Of a stretch of 64,000 bases of DNA, positions 1 to 14,292 are shown in pieces. The notes beneath the pieces are model-generated. The model was given only the letters and a program-made list of their open reading frames with translations. It had not been told where the DNA came from and searched no databases. Position 1 is the stretch's first letter, and each line of letters opens with the position of its first letter. The position numbers and the translations under genes are program-made. The stretch is from Phocoena phocoena (Eukaryota > Chordata > Mammalia > Artiodactyla > Phocoenidae). The stretch is from contig NC_089220.1 of the NCBI RefSeq assembly GCF_963924675.1, positions 162,043,270-162,107,269 of the forward strand. Reading direction: 5' to 3'.

Positions 1-480
1 CGAATATCTGACCTCATAGTATATAGTAACATAATTTTGGATACACTTTGCAACCTAGAAAATGATCATCATACAGATGCATGACATAGCACGCTTTAGA
101 GGACATGAAAAGGTCTTTGACTGAGTGACTGGAGAGTCAAATAGAAGTATAATCTCCAGGAAACAATTGTATTATTTGGAACTTGGAATGAATTCTTCCA
201 TAGGAAAAAATATGTAAGGTGAGATTGTACAGAAAATATGTCTGATAACAATTTTTTAACTCTTATGTTAAATATTTGCCTGCCATTTTTTCTTTCCTAT
301 TATCATGGCAATATTGCAAAATGAAGTAATGTCAGTGGGATTAAGATATAAATAGCTGGTTTATTAGTTGCTATTTAGAATTTTATTTTTTGAAGTGCAG
401 TACTTTATTCAAGATTCCATTCAAATTTTTTTCTGTCCTTACTCTCCATCATAAAAAAAAATAGGCAGCTTTACTATGTA
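1..480. other. Intron, nothing recognised
   Basis: AT-rich intronic sequence before the first L1 remnant. No exon-like frame or recognisable repeat. Confidence 0.5.
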
Positions 481-483
481 GAC

Positions 484-860
484 ATGCTTTATTTCCTTAT
501 TTTTAAAAACAATAATTTTTATAGAGCAGTTTTAGATTCACAACAAAATCAAGAGGAAGGTACAGAGATTTCCCTTATACCCCCTGTCCCCGCACATGCT
601 TAGCCTCACCCATTATCAGCATCCTCCACCAGAGTGGTACACATGTTACAATTGATGAATCAACATTGACATGTCATTATCACCTGAAGTCTCTAGTTTA
701 CATTAGGGTTCACTCTTGGTGTTGCACGTTCTATGGGTTTGGACAAATGTATAATGAATGACATGTATCCATCATTATATTATCATAAAGAGTATTTTCA
801 CTGCCCTAAAAATCCTCTGTGCTCTATCTTTTCATCCCTTCCCCTCTCCTTTTCTTCATT
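484..860 (-). mobile_element. Old L1 3'-end fragment
   Basis: Reads as the reverse complement of an old mammalian L1 3' region (ttttatagagcagttttaga, the catccaccagagtgg-like block, ttcactgccctaaaaatcct). The same stretch recurs at 52510-52840, and the two copies support each other. Diverged, no coding capacity. Confidence 0.65.
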
Positions 861-1291
861 TTTCTTTTAAAATATTATATAGCTTTTTAACCAATACTTT
901 AGATTTCTTAGTACTTAATATCCTACAGGTAGGGTAAAATCTGCTGAAATATAATTAAAAGAGCACATATATAACTATGAGAGTAGAATTTGGGGAATGA
1001 GTGATGTCTTTTGCTTTGGGTCAAAGGAAGAAGAAATATTTTGGAAATACAACATATCAACTCACAGAAAATGGGTGAAGGCGGATGTGTTAATACCAGA
1101 AGGACTGAAGACATTTCAGGTATAAAAGGGAAAAACAAGTATTTTTTATCATGAGTTTAATTTTTAGCTTTGTAGTTATGAATTTATCACCCATTGCTTA
1201 ATTTAAATTAGCATTGAAATTAGGGATGTAGACTTGTATATCTGGGGAGAGCAATTACTTTTCATTGTACCTAGCCCTACTCAGGTCAAAT
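861..1291. other. Intron, nothing recognised
   Basis: AT-rich intron. The short open frames here show no family features. Confidence 0.45.
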
Positions 1292-1437
1292 CTTTTTTTT
1301 TTTAATTTTTTTTATTTTTTGCGGTACTCAGGCCTCTCACTGTTGTGGCCTCTCCCGTTGCGGAGCACAGGCTCCGGACGCGTAGGCTCCTGCATCAGCA
1401 GGCAGACTCTCAACCACTGTGCCACCAGGGAAGCCCT
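1292..1437 (-). mobile_element. CHR-type SINE with internal deletion
   Basis: Starts with a T-rich run (the reversed A tail) and ends with the reversed tRNA-like head (ccaccagggaagccc). The central part found in other copies (catggctcacgggcccagcc and neighbours) is missing: the sequence jumps from the ggacgcg region straight to the tgcatcagcaggcagactc region. Confidence 0.85.
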
Positions 1438-1813
1438 AAATTTATTCTTTTAAATGTTCTATTGTGTATCTTACTGTCTGCCTGACATTTCCCTTCATGC
1501 ATTGCAATAACTAATTTGAGTAGTTATAAAACCAAATGCAGTTATAGCTCTAGTATAAGTAGTGTTAACATTTATTCTTTTCCTTGAATATTAAAGTAAG
1601 AGGGCTGTGAAGATGACCAAACAACAAGTTTGCAGTTACGGACGTTGTCGGTGGTTAAATGGGATGCTTTCGTCAGATCATGGGTTGTTTCTCAGAGGCC
1701 TCAGTGGATCTAATGTGCCCATCAGTCTTATGTGTGTGGGTCAAGCTGATCAAATAGGAACTTTATTCTTAGTTGTATTTGCTTGCTCTTTAAACAGGCC
1801 TTTTTCTTAATAA

Positions 1814-2107
<294 letters not shown>

Positions 2108-2348
2108 TAAATTAATGGTTTACTCACTCATATGCTCACATTCACGACTATACTTGGATTTAAGATTCTTTGTCTTGAGCAAGGTACATTTAATTTGTAT
2201 GAAGTAAGGTAAATGTACATTCTCATTCTGAAGCCATCACTACTATTCCTCGTGGGCGTCTCTATCCTACATCTCTATGATGTTTTGGTGCTTTTTGCTA
2301 ACACTTGAAATCTCTCTATTTGTTCAACAAATGAATAGTTGTGATTAG

Positions 2349-2349
<1 letters not shown>

Positions 2350-2381
<32 letters not shown>
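2350..2381. repeat. (GT)n microsatellite
   Basis: Uninterrupted GT dinucleotide run of about 16 units, 250 bp downstream of the LDLa exon donor. Likely length-polymorphic. Confidence 0.95.
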
Positions 2382-4435
2382 GATTAAAGAGGAAAATGGA
2401 TGGGAGAGGGAACCTATTTGTACTCTTCTCTTTGGAGACATATATTGTGGATTGCTAACCTTTATTAAATGTAGGGCTTTTTCCATTCTGACCAATCATG
2501 TAGGAAGCTGTGGGGAAAGGGTAAAGAGGAGAAGGGCTGCCATGGCCTTCCAGACAACCATGGTGACATAGAAATCATGTCAGCCATGGTTGGTATTCAT
2601 GACTAGGCAAAAAAGCCCAACAACTTCATTTCAGACCATTTATGGAGAGTCTTTGATAGGAGTAATGATGAGAAATTCCATTACTATTCAAACCTAGTTG
2701 TATTAGAAAGGAAATATAATGTAATTTACAACCTACGTGATGGTTCTCATATGAGGTAACTTAGCAACTAAGATACTTGTGTCTCTTTAGAAATGAATTA
2801 AAACTAAATGCATCCAATTTTTATGTCACAAACAAGAGGGTTTTTTAATTATTAAAAATTTGACATTTATTTTGCTGCAGTGTTTTATTTTAGTGATATA
2901 TTTTGTTGAGCAAAAGAAAAGTATGGCAGTAAGATAAATGTCACCTTTTTAATGAAAATGCTTCTGCTGATGGGCAAGTAAGCATTTTATTAACAGCAGT
3001 GGACTGGGGTGTAGAAAAGGGAAGATGGGAAAGCAAGCGAGAAATCCTCTGCCTGTTTGTAAGCAGGAATTCAATTAATTCCTCAGACACCTGGTCTTAA
3101 CCATAGATTGAAGCAAAATAATCTCCTTACCAATATGATCTCTGTGGATATTTTCGGTGCATCTCTTTTTGTTCATTAAAAAATATGAGGACCATTCATT
3201 TTCTCCAATGTGAGTGTCACATTCCTCTTTATGCTTCATTTAAATGCTTTTTAACAATTTGGTTCATTTCTTTTGGAGAAATTCACCTTTCTAATGGTTT
3301 GTATTATTCTCAGTTCCAATAACTGAAGATAAATATATTTCTTATCTTTTCAATTCTACCTATGGAAACTTAGCTTCTTCTCTCCTTTTTTTCCTCTGGT
3401 GAAGGCTTTCCTTTTAATTGATTTTCTTAATCGAATTCCACCTAGAGTATTGGTAGATACTTTAGCATTTGATTTTGGACATATTTTCCCATTTCTCCTC
3501 CTTTATTGAAGTTTTATTGATTACTTATCTGGCATTTTCCCCATAGAGTATATCTTGATACCATCCTGCCATTTCCTTTGTGTGAATTCAGGGACAGATG
3601 GCCGCGCTTATCAACAGATAGTGTTACTTCTTAGTCTGATAAGTATTCCAAACAATGTAAGCTCATTTGGCCAAAGAAAACCTGTCATGCTTGCTTGAGA
3701 TCAACCTTCTGTAAGGGATATGACCAAAAAAAAAAAAACAGGTAGCCATGTTACATATTACAAAATATCCATATACTTTGATGTCAGCATGAGTATTTCA
3801 TGTAAATATTTGTACAATCATTTTTGCTTTGAGGAAATTATTTATATAGTAATTGAATTATTAGAATTGATATAACGTTACACTATTTTCTGCACTAAAG
3901 TGTTTAACATATTGTGCATATATACAGATGCATACATATGTTATTACAAATTAAGAGGCTTTCCTTTGAAAGTTAAAGCCACTTTGAAACATTTTCCACA
4001 TACTTTTAAATTTATATTTTACAAATTTGAATTCGTTATACAAATTTTTCTTAAAAATAGAGTTTTAAAGTTCATGAAGCACAAGGAAAGTGCTTTTATA
4101 TCTTCTTTGTATCCCAGTATAGGATGAATCTCCAGAATGCTGTAGCTCATAGATATAGTTTGAATACACCAGGAGTACTTACCATACTCTGGAGACTCGG
4201 TAAATATTAACTCATGAATATTGTCAGTTGGTATCTGTAGTCAGTGTGATTTTTGCAAAAGGCACATTCACTCAGGTGTTCTTTCTTTACCAAGTTCCTC
4301 TTACTTTTATACTATTTTGACAAATGTAGTTGATTGAGCCTGTAGCCTAGTGCCTTTTCAAAAGCGGTTAATGGTAAAGGGAAAATGGGTTTTGCTAGAG
4401 TTTGCTATTATAGCGTTACTCCCTTGACCAGCAGT
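2382..4435. other. Intron, no recognised element
   Basis: About 2 kb of AT-rich intron. I see no coding exon, no clear SINE or L1 and no RNA gene. A short A-run at 3727-3739 is the only notable simple sequence. Confidence 0.5.
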
Positions 4436-4439
4436 ACCA

Positions 4440-4572
4440 GCGGCAGCATCTGAGAGTCCCTTTGAAATGCAGAACTTGAGGATATAACCCAGCCTTACAG
4501 AATCCGGAGTTTCATTTTAACAATGTCCCAGGTGATTCACCTGCATATTAAAGTTTGAGAACCACTGTTCCT
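4440..4572 (-). mobile_element. MER5A-like hAT DNA-transposon remnant
   Basis: Ends in caggtgattcacctgcatattaaagtttgagaaccactg, the reverse complement of the typical tggttctcaa opening of MER5-type non-autonomous hAT elements. A second copy in the other orientation is at 55973-56115. Confidence 0.6.
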
Positions 4573-4730
4573 AAAAGACTTCAGAATTGAAGAGATGGCT
4601 GAGAGAGAAAACAGGTGGCAATAAAAAAAAAAAGTAGTCTTAAGAGTCAAAGAGGCCTTTCATGGTAGAACCAAAACTCCCAGTACTTCACTAATCCCTA
4701 AGGGCATTATAATTCCAAACAATACATTTT

Positions 4731-4905
4731 AAAATAGTTTTATTAAGGTATAATTATTGTATGAAAATCGGCACAAAATCAATGTATACAGTTTGATAAG
4801 TTTGGACATATGCATACACCTGTGAAACTGTCACCACATCCTTCACCTCCAAAGTTTTCCTTGTCCTCCTCTGCCCTCCCCCCACCCCTTTTGTAGTAAG
4901 AACAC
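4731..4905 (-). mobile_element. L1 3'-tail fragment
   Basis: Reverse complement of an L1 3' end (tttattaaggtataattatt, gtttgataagtttggacata, accacatccttcacctcc). Lies immediately upstream of the ZAR1 retrocopy. Confidence 0.6.
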
Positions 4906-4924
4906 TTGACGCAAGATTTATCTT

Positions 4925-6150
4925 AACTAGGTGGGGCTATGCATATGGGTGCCCTGGAGGCCAAGGTGCTGGACGGTTGCATGTACCGGGTTGCGCCCCC
5001 CGCTAGGATCCTTACCCCTATCCGCTGGCAGCCAAAGCCAAGGGCGCGGCTGGGCAGGGCCGCTGGCGGCACCCGAGCCGGCGCTACCCTCCCACTTCCT
5101 CTGCACAACCTCGTGGTCTTTCCGGGGCTGCGGTGAGCTGAGGGCCGCTGAGTGTTTCCACATCTCCCAGCGGGCAAGGTTCACGGACCACCTGCCGCAG
5201 GTGAGGCCCCGCCTCGCCCTGCAGTCAGCAGCCTCAATGGGCCCTTGCAGGTGAACACGCGCCACGACATTTCGGTGCAGCCCTCGCTGGGACGGTGCAG
5301 GGGGCTATGCAGACCCGCGACCCCCTGCCCCTGTGATCCCAGACCTGAGGGTGCGGGTGCAGGCGGCTCGGCCTCCCCCGCAGGGCACCCAGGTTGGGGG
5401 CCTCCCCAAGCAGGGCATGCCCCCAGGCCGGTGCCCCGGGACGCGTGCGCTTCCCGCGCTGTCCCGAGTCCTTGGATCCCGCCACATCACCTTCCTTGAA
5501 GGGGCCGAGAGGGCGAGCGGAGCTGGGGGCGCCGGAAGGAGAGGGAAGGCCACCATCTCTGACACCCCGAGACAGGAGAGGTGTCGCCGAGGAAGGCGCC
5601 CCAATGGCCGTGGTCCCTGGAGGAGGGCGTGGCCCAGGCCACGGTGTGGGTGATCTGGGAGCCGCGGGAGGCCTGGGGAGGCGTTCTCCCAGGAGCCTGA
5701 AGCAGCCGCCTCCGGTGGGGAGGCCCCAGACAGCGTGACCTTGACCGAGGTGAGCTGGCCGCTGCGGAACAGGTGGTGGCTAGAGCCCGGAGCCAGCGAG
5801 GAGTTCTTAGAGCAGGAAGAAGGCTGCGATTACTGCAAGGATGGGAAAGTGGAGGTGCGAGGTGTGAACCCCGCGCTCACGAGGTTTACTTCAAGCAGTT
5901 TTGTAGGACTTGTCCGAAGTCATCTAACCCTTACCGAGTGGAGGATGTCACCTGTCAAAGTTCTAAACAGTCTAGACGCTCTTGTCCAGTAAAACTTTGC
6001 CAATTCCACCCTAAAAGGCTCCATCCTCACGATTGGTGCAGGAGATGCACAGGAAACGCCTGTCCTCCACAGCACCTTCAGCTTCAAATACACCGTTCAC
6101 ATGAACATAAAAAAGGCCCTGCTGAACTGGTGTTAGTGGCAGACAAGTGA
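4925..6150 (+). pseudogene. ZAR1: ZAR1 processed pseudogene (intronless, frame-broken)
   Basis: Pieces in different + frames resemble zygote arrest 1 from N to C terminus: MGALEAKVLDGCMY at 4939 (ZAR1-like start), a disrupted GC-rich middle, then FLEQEEGCDYCKDG near 5800, and from about 5878 in another frame EVYFKQFCRTCPKSSNPYRV and VEDVTCQS, the conserved cysteine-rich C-terminal zinc-binding region; STFSFKY-like codons follow in a third frame near 6080. The N terminus fits ZAR1, not ZAR1L. ZAR1 is a multi-exon oocyte RNA-binding protein; continuity across its exon boundaries shows a retrocopy. Frameshifts and stops (for example TGA near 5134) make it non-coding. A poly(A) tail and target-site duplication are not clear, so the ends are approximate. 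Confidence 0.8.
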
Positions 6151-6221
6151 GCTTTTTTTCATGCTCCTCCTTTCTGCTTCTCCCTTCTCAAAATACTTCA
6201 CAACAGGCTGTATTTTTGACA

Positions 6222-6269
6222 AGCATTAAGTATTGCAAAAGTATTTTAAAAGCATTAAGTATTGCAAAA
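6222..6269 (+). repeat. Short direct repeat, 19-nt units
   Basis: The unit agcattaagtattgcaaaa occurs at 6222-6240 and again at 6251-6269, a 29-nt partial tandem duplication just downstream of the ZAR1 retrocopy. Confidence 0.9.
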
Positions 6270-6339
6270 CAATTGACAAAAGTGCATAATACAGTATTAT
6301 TGACTATAGACATTACCTTGCATAACTGAAACTTTATAC

Positions 6340-6990
6340 CGACTGAATAACATATGAGTTTGAGTATTTTAGGTACCTCATATAAGTGGAATCATTATGC
6401 TAAGTGAAATAAGCTAGTCACAGAAGGACAAATACTGCATGATTCCAAACAATAGATTTTTGATCGTTATTAACATGATCCTGTATAAAATAGGGACATT
6501 TAAGAATAAAATAACTATGCAATATAGTTTTAAAACATTTCTAATAAAATATAACACGTGCCAGACATATCTAAAGGTATACACTGACTAGCTGAACAAC
6601 GTACAAAGAAAATATACCCAATGCTTACATGTAGACACACGCTACAAGGTGGCTGACCCTTGAAGACATGCTAAGTGAAATAAGCAAGTCACGATAGGAC
6701 AAACGTTGTATAATTCTTCTTACCTAGAGGAATCAAATTCATAGAAATGGGAAGCAGAATGGTGGTTGCCAGGGGTGAGGGGAAGAGAAGAATGGGGGCT
6801 AAGTGTTTAATGGGTATGGAGTTTGGATTTGGGGGGATGGAAAAGTTCTGGAGATTCATGATGGTGTTGGGTGTACAGCAGTGTGAAGGTGCTTAGTGCC
6901 ACTCAACTGTACACTTAAAAATGGTTAAAAAGGTAATTTTAATATTAAGTATATTTTACCACAATAAAATTTTGAATATATATATATATA
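6340..6990 (+). mobile_element. L1 3'-end fragments, sense
   Basis: Contains L1 3'-UTR-like signatures on the + strand: tgctaagtgaaataagc at about 6398 and again near 6669, ggtggttgccaggggtgagg, ctgtacacttaaaaatggtt and the terminal ccacaataaaat at about 6960, followed by (TA)n. The repeated block suggests two pieces or an internal rearrangement. Confidence 0.65.
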
Positions 6991-9545
6991 TATCTAATTT
7001 TCAATCATAACATACAGAAAAAGACTGTTTTTATGTTCCAAAAAGGATGGCAGGATTGACAGATGTGTGTTTAAATCAAAAACGTTTGGACAATTCCATG
7101 GGGAAAAAAGCTTTTAATTGAATAAATAGGAATTGTTAGAGCATTTAACCTGCTAATATAAATTGTTACACATCAAAGGAGAAGTTGGTACAATATTCAA
7201 GTGAAAGAAGCTTAAACCAAGAATCCAGTGCAATGCATTTAATCTTTACTATGATACTGTCTCTGGATGTCTTCCATATTTTGAAAAATAAATATTGAAT
7301 ACTAACAACACTTTCTGAGGGTAAGGGAAATACATGCATATTTAGTGGAGAAAAGATCCTTGTAGGTTCTCAATAAATATTAACAAAATGTTTATATATT
7401 ATAATCATATTAAAGCCTAATATATGCTTATTGAATGGAGCATTCCCATGCAAACTCTTTTCTTACGTAATAGAGAACTGATTTACTTCCAAACTGGAGA
7501 GTTCATAAATATTTTAATTTTCACGATCCAGAATTTTCCTCAGCAGCCACAATGAAATTCTTTTTCTTCTGCTAATATGCTTCAGTGGTTAAATATGCAA
7601 GACAAAGCATTGTCATAATTTAAAAATATTACTCTAACTGATGAACTCAGTGAAATTTCACTAAAATTATGAACTGTGGCATATCTCATCTTGTGATTAG
7701 AGATGGTGAAATGTGTTTTGTAGTCACAGAAATTTAAATAAAAGCAACCAAATAATCAAAATCACTGTTTGTAATGAATACATTTTGTTTATATGAATAC
7801 ATGATTTTTTAGATTTTGTAAACATTTAACACGTGGTTTCATAAGACATTTATTAGCTGCTAGAATGTGTTTGGCCTTCCTGGTTTTCTTCAGATATTTA
7901 TAACTTCACCTTAAATGTTTTGAATTATGAAGGGGAAATATTAATGGAAGAACTTCCATTAATATTTGGTTTGAAGCTTGACTTGTATTTTATAGTGCAG
8001 TTAAGTTCTAGAATATTTAGCTTTAAAACAAGTCCTTTGAAGTGTACTGGAACGAATGTCTTTGGTAAAAACACATGAGAAGTTCACCAAGATTTTTACA
8101 GAGGTGATTGCACCATTGTGCTTTCATATATCTTTATAGTGATGGATTTTAAAAATTAATTTTCATTTTTCAAAGGACAGTGGTGTTTAGTGTTCTGTGG
8201 AAAGTGCGGTGATTGACATTTTAACTGATAAAACATCCAGGTAATGAAAGAAATGGCTTGAACTTTTCTCCTAAAGCCAAATTTCAACATTTATTCAATC
8301 CAAAGTTATTTCGTCTTGAAATCGTCTTTACATTTTTGCAGTTGAGTGACACAGGCACAGATGTGAAGAGTCTGCGGAAGGGTTTGGTGATGCTTGGGTG
8401 ACTTTGCCTTTCCATTTCCACACTCACTGGTCTTACAGCTATTTCACACCATTGCATATAACAATAAGATTGTTATCTGCATGGACTTGCTTCCTTTGTG
8501 AATTAATATGTAATTTATTGCCCCAGCAGGGCAGTATTGAATTTATTGCCCAGAGTCACTTGAGAGGAAAGAGGAGAGGTTTTATTATCCTTGGACAACA
8601 GGTGTAAACTGGGACAATCCTGGGCCAACCCAGATGGAAGATTTTCTATTCCAAGGATGTGTGCATTTAGGAATTGAGGGTACCCGAGGTGGGAGGTGGA
8701 AGGATTCCTTGACCAAGTTCACGACCAAGAATTTGCAACTTGTAAGCACATTTCAGAGGTCAAGTATATATTTCAAATCTTGTCTATTTCTACATTCTAC
8801 CAACTGACTTAGAAGGGCTGGGAGGTGGCTTGGCAGGTGGCAAAGTTCACAGAGGACTAAAGAACTAGACCAGAGAATTTTCTGGATGCCCAGGGAGACA
8901 GTCACAGCTAGGTCATAGGTTCTTAAGACTGTCACAAAACAGAAGAGGCTCTCCTTGGAGCATTAACTTTTTATCAATAACAGTAGCTTATCAACTCTGT
9001 AGCCAGAGCTGTGAAAAGAAACATCCAGAAGCAATAGATTTCCAGCTAAGTACTATGTGGGTGAACGGCATCTCCTTGTCATGTTGATTCACCATGAGGT
9101 GATGTGCAACATGTTTTCATTATTATATGATAGTTAATTTGCTTGTTTTTATTTTTGGGGAAATATATTTAAGGGGAAAATAATATTTGCTTGTAAAGAA
9201 AAATACCTTTCATTATATATCCATTATATGACTGTCGAAACAAGCATAGCTCTAAGAACTATATGTTTAATTTACATGTAGAGAAAATTTAAGTGGCCCT
9301 GTCCCTTGAAAAGTGCGCTTCAGTGTTTTAAGAGTCGACACGTTAGTGATGAAATATCTGGTCATGAAACCAGGCCTCCATTTTTATAGAAATTTGCAAA
9401 TCCTTTGATTATTAAGATATAGTGGGCTTATTCAATATGCTGATAAAATTGCTCACATTATTTAAAACTGAAAATAATGGTTAAGAGCAAGCATACAATG
9501 AAGCAGTCTTTTAAATTTTGAGACAGAGTCGCAGGTGCAGGGAGG
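6991..9545. other. Intron, mostly unique
   Basis: No exon-like frame and no clear SINE, L1 or RNA gene. It contains the perfect hairpin at 7936-7967, listed separately. Confidence 0.5.
7936..7967. repeat. Perfect 15-bp inverted repeat with 2-nt loop
   Basis: Arm aaatattaatggaag (7936-7950), loop aa, arm cttccattaatattt (7953-7967). Every base pairs. It could extrude as a cruciform or form an RNA hairpin if transcribed within the intron. No known element boundary is apparent. Confidence 0.95.
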
Positions 9546-9549
9546 CTTC

Positions 9550-9770
9550 AAAGTATAAGCTTTGGTGTCAAACAGCTCAAAGCCTGGACATTCCATTTAC
9601 TAAAACTTACCATAGGTGAGTTGCTTAGTGCTAAAGTTTCAAAAAGAAAATCTTTCGGGGATAATTATGCTTGCTGTGTAGGGTATTTGTGAAAACAAAT
9701 GGCAATATATGCAAAATACTTGACACATACTTGGAGCTCAGTGGGAACACATCTATTACTACTTTTATTA
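9550..9770 (+). mobile_element. MIR-like ancient SINE
   Basis: Reads like a diverged MIR: gcctggacattccatttact, gtgagttgcttagtg, then gtgaaaacaaatggcaatat and tacttgacacatacttggag before an attactacttttatt end. Confidence 0.55.
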
Positions 9771-11865
<2,095 letters not shown>

Positions 11866-13434
11866 TCAAACCAGTTATTGAGTGTATATCATAGTACTAG
11901 AGTTGGGTGTAAACAGATGGAAGGATATTTGGGTTGTTTCTAAATTTTGGTGATTATGAATATTCTATAAAATTTGCCTATAGGTTTTGTCTGGATATAA
12001 GTTTTCATTTAACTTGAGCACTCTTTCCAATTCCTATGTATAATTAACGTTTGCACTCTGGTTAGTGAAAAGACCCTACTATTTCTGGCCCTTTGTGACC
12101 TTGAGGCAATGTTTCAACTGCCCCTTTTAGAAGGTTTTCCTCCAGCCTCAGGTAGTTTCCTTATATCCATGCCCTGGTCAGTACTCAGGTGGAAATTTGG
12201 GGGGAGCCCTCTGGAGATCTCTGGAGCTCTCTCTCTTTGCAGCTCTCCCCTCCTGGAACTCTGCTTTATGAACTGCAGCCACCTGAGTCTCCCCGAGGTG
12301 CCATCTTTTCAACTTGAGGAGACCACCACACTCCTCCTGGCTTCCCCTGCCTGAATGGCAGCTGGAAACGCGGTTTAGGCAGTAAGCTGGGGAAATTGTA
12401 TGGCTTAGTTCATTTGTTTCCCCTCTCAGAGATCATTATCCTGTGGTTCTACATTCCGATTGCCCTACATTTGAAAACTATTATTTAGTATATATCGTTT
12501 TGATTTCTTTGCTACTGTTAGACAGAAGGCTAAATCTGGTCCCTGATACTCAACCTTGCCTGGAAACAGAAAAAGCCTAATTCTTTTTGTTTTTTTGCTT
12601 TATTTCTTTGGTCTGGATATGCCATAATATATCTAGCCATACTCTTATTGAGAGATAATATTATGACAATGCTGCAAAATCTGTACATGTATGCATTTTC
12701 TTATATGGGGAGATTTTATTCTGTGCAGTAAAGGACTAAAAGTGAGACTCCTATATTTTTACCAAAAGATATGTACTTTCCCGTCAAATTTTAATACTTA
12801 AAATTCCAGCAGCAAAAAAGAGTGCTTTTTTCTATTTGCCTACCATCAATAGACATTATATTCTCTTAATTTTTAAAAAACTTATGGGTATAAAATGATT
12901 TGTCTTTCACTGAAAAATGATTTTTCAAATGTTTCTAATTTTTCAATTTATTTAGATCTTTAATTTTGCTAAATATTTGAAGCTTTCAGTGCATAGATTT
13001 AAAAAATATTTTGCTAACATTTTCTTAGGTTTCTAATATTTTTGCAGCTACTGTGTCACATTTTAAAAACTTAATTTTTTTGGTTGCTGTATATATAAGT
13101 ACAATTATATATTTTAAATACTTACCTTGTATTCAATGACCTTGTTAATTTTTTTTATTATAGTTAAGAATTTATAAATGTTCCACATTTTCTGGGTTCA
13201 TAATTACTTTGTCTTCAAATAATGACAGTTTTACTTCCTTCTTTCTAAATCTTAAGCCTTCTGTTTTCTTTTTGGTTTTATTGCCCTAGGTAGGACTTCT
13301 GGAGAAATGTTAAATAGAGCTTGTGATAGCTGCTGTACTTGTCTTGTTCCTATTTAGGGGAAAAGCTGTCAGTAATTCAGCCTTGAATGCTATAGTTCCT
13401 AAAAGGTTGTTTTGTTTCAGATAAAGATGTTTCC

Positions 13435-13631
13435 AAGCATAGCACAAGGAGATCAGCTCAGTGCTTTGTGTCCACCTAGAGGGGTGGGATAGGGAGGCTG
13501 GGAGGGAGAAACAAGAGGGAGGAGATACAGGCATATATGTATATGTATAGCTGATTCACTTTGTTATACAGCAGAAACTAACACACCATTGTAAAGCAAT
13601 TATACTCCAATAAAGATGTTAAAAGAAAAAC
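13435..13631 (+). mobile_element. 5'-truncated L1 tail with target-site duplication
   Basis: Cetartiodactyl-type L1 3' tail (ccacctagaggggtgggata, gctgattcactttgttatac, caattatactccaataaaga) ending in an A-rich tail. The duplication aaagatgtttcc flanks it at 13423-13434 and 13632-13643. It lies inside the older L1 remnant. Confidence 0.85.
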
Positions 13632-13664
13632 AAAGATGTTTCCTTCTATTCATAGTGTGTTAAG

Positions 13665-13720
13665 TTTATATATATATATATATATACACACACATATATA
13701 TATATATATACACATATATG
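13665..13720. repeat. (TA)n/(CA)n microsatellite
   Basis: Alternating purine-pyrimidine run of TA with short CA blocks. Confidence 0.85.
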
Positions 13721-14292
13721 TAAGCATGTTAAAACTTTTCACGTGCTTTTTTCAGCATATGTTGTGATAATCATATGATCGTGATATTATCCTTTTTATT
13801 TCAAATAAAATGATTTTTCAAATATTAAACCATTCTTGCATTCCTGATCCAAACCTCCTTTCATTGGTTTTATGATTTCTTTCTTACTTCTTAATGGTAA
13901 TATTTGTGATTTTTTTTTACCTAAATTCATTATAAAGTCATTATAAATGTTCTCACAGCATGTAAGGAATCCCTTCCAGGCAATTGTATTAAGGGAGTGC
14001 ATCCTTTGCAAAAGGTGAGGTTGAGGCTGGCCTGGAAAGCTTAACGTGGGGAGACTGACCTCTACATTCTTTTTCTTAAAACTTTTGAACTTTATTTATT
14101 TTTTTATACAGCAGGTTCTTATTAGTCATCAATTTTATACACATCAGTGTATACGTGTCAATCCCAACCGCCCAATTCATCACACCACCATCCCCACCCA
14201 CCGTGGCTTTCACCCCTTGGTGTCCATACGTTTGTTCTCTACATCTGTGTCTCAAATTCTGCCCTGCCAACCGGTTCATCTGTACCATTTTT

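Larger units (their letters stand above)
11870..14040 (-). mobile_element. Old degraded L1 (ORF2 and 3' part), interrupted
   Basis: Weak but collinear reverse-complement L1: gtttctaaattttggtgatt near 11940, aataatgacagttttacttc near 13220, cttgtcttgttcctatttag near 13340, and after an inserted L1 tail atcatatgatcgtgatatta near 13770. The order matches the RT-coding part of ORF2 read backwards. Strongly diverged and non-coding. Confidence 0.55.

Noticed and set aside
1607..1810. 67-codon frame just upstream of the LDLa exon as a further exon
   Set aside because: No MAM/LDLa motif and no matching phase-1 donor before 1944.
5152..5738. Several overlapping 80-115 codon frames on both strands
   Set aside because: Chance frames in the GC-rich, frame-broken ZAR1 retrocopy; no single frame covers the homology.
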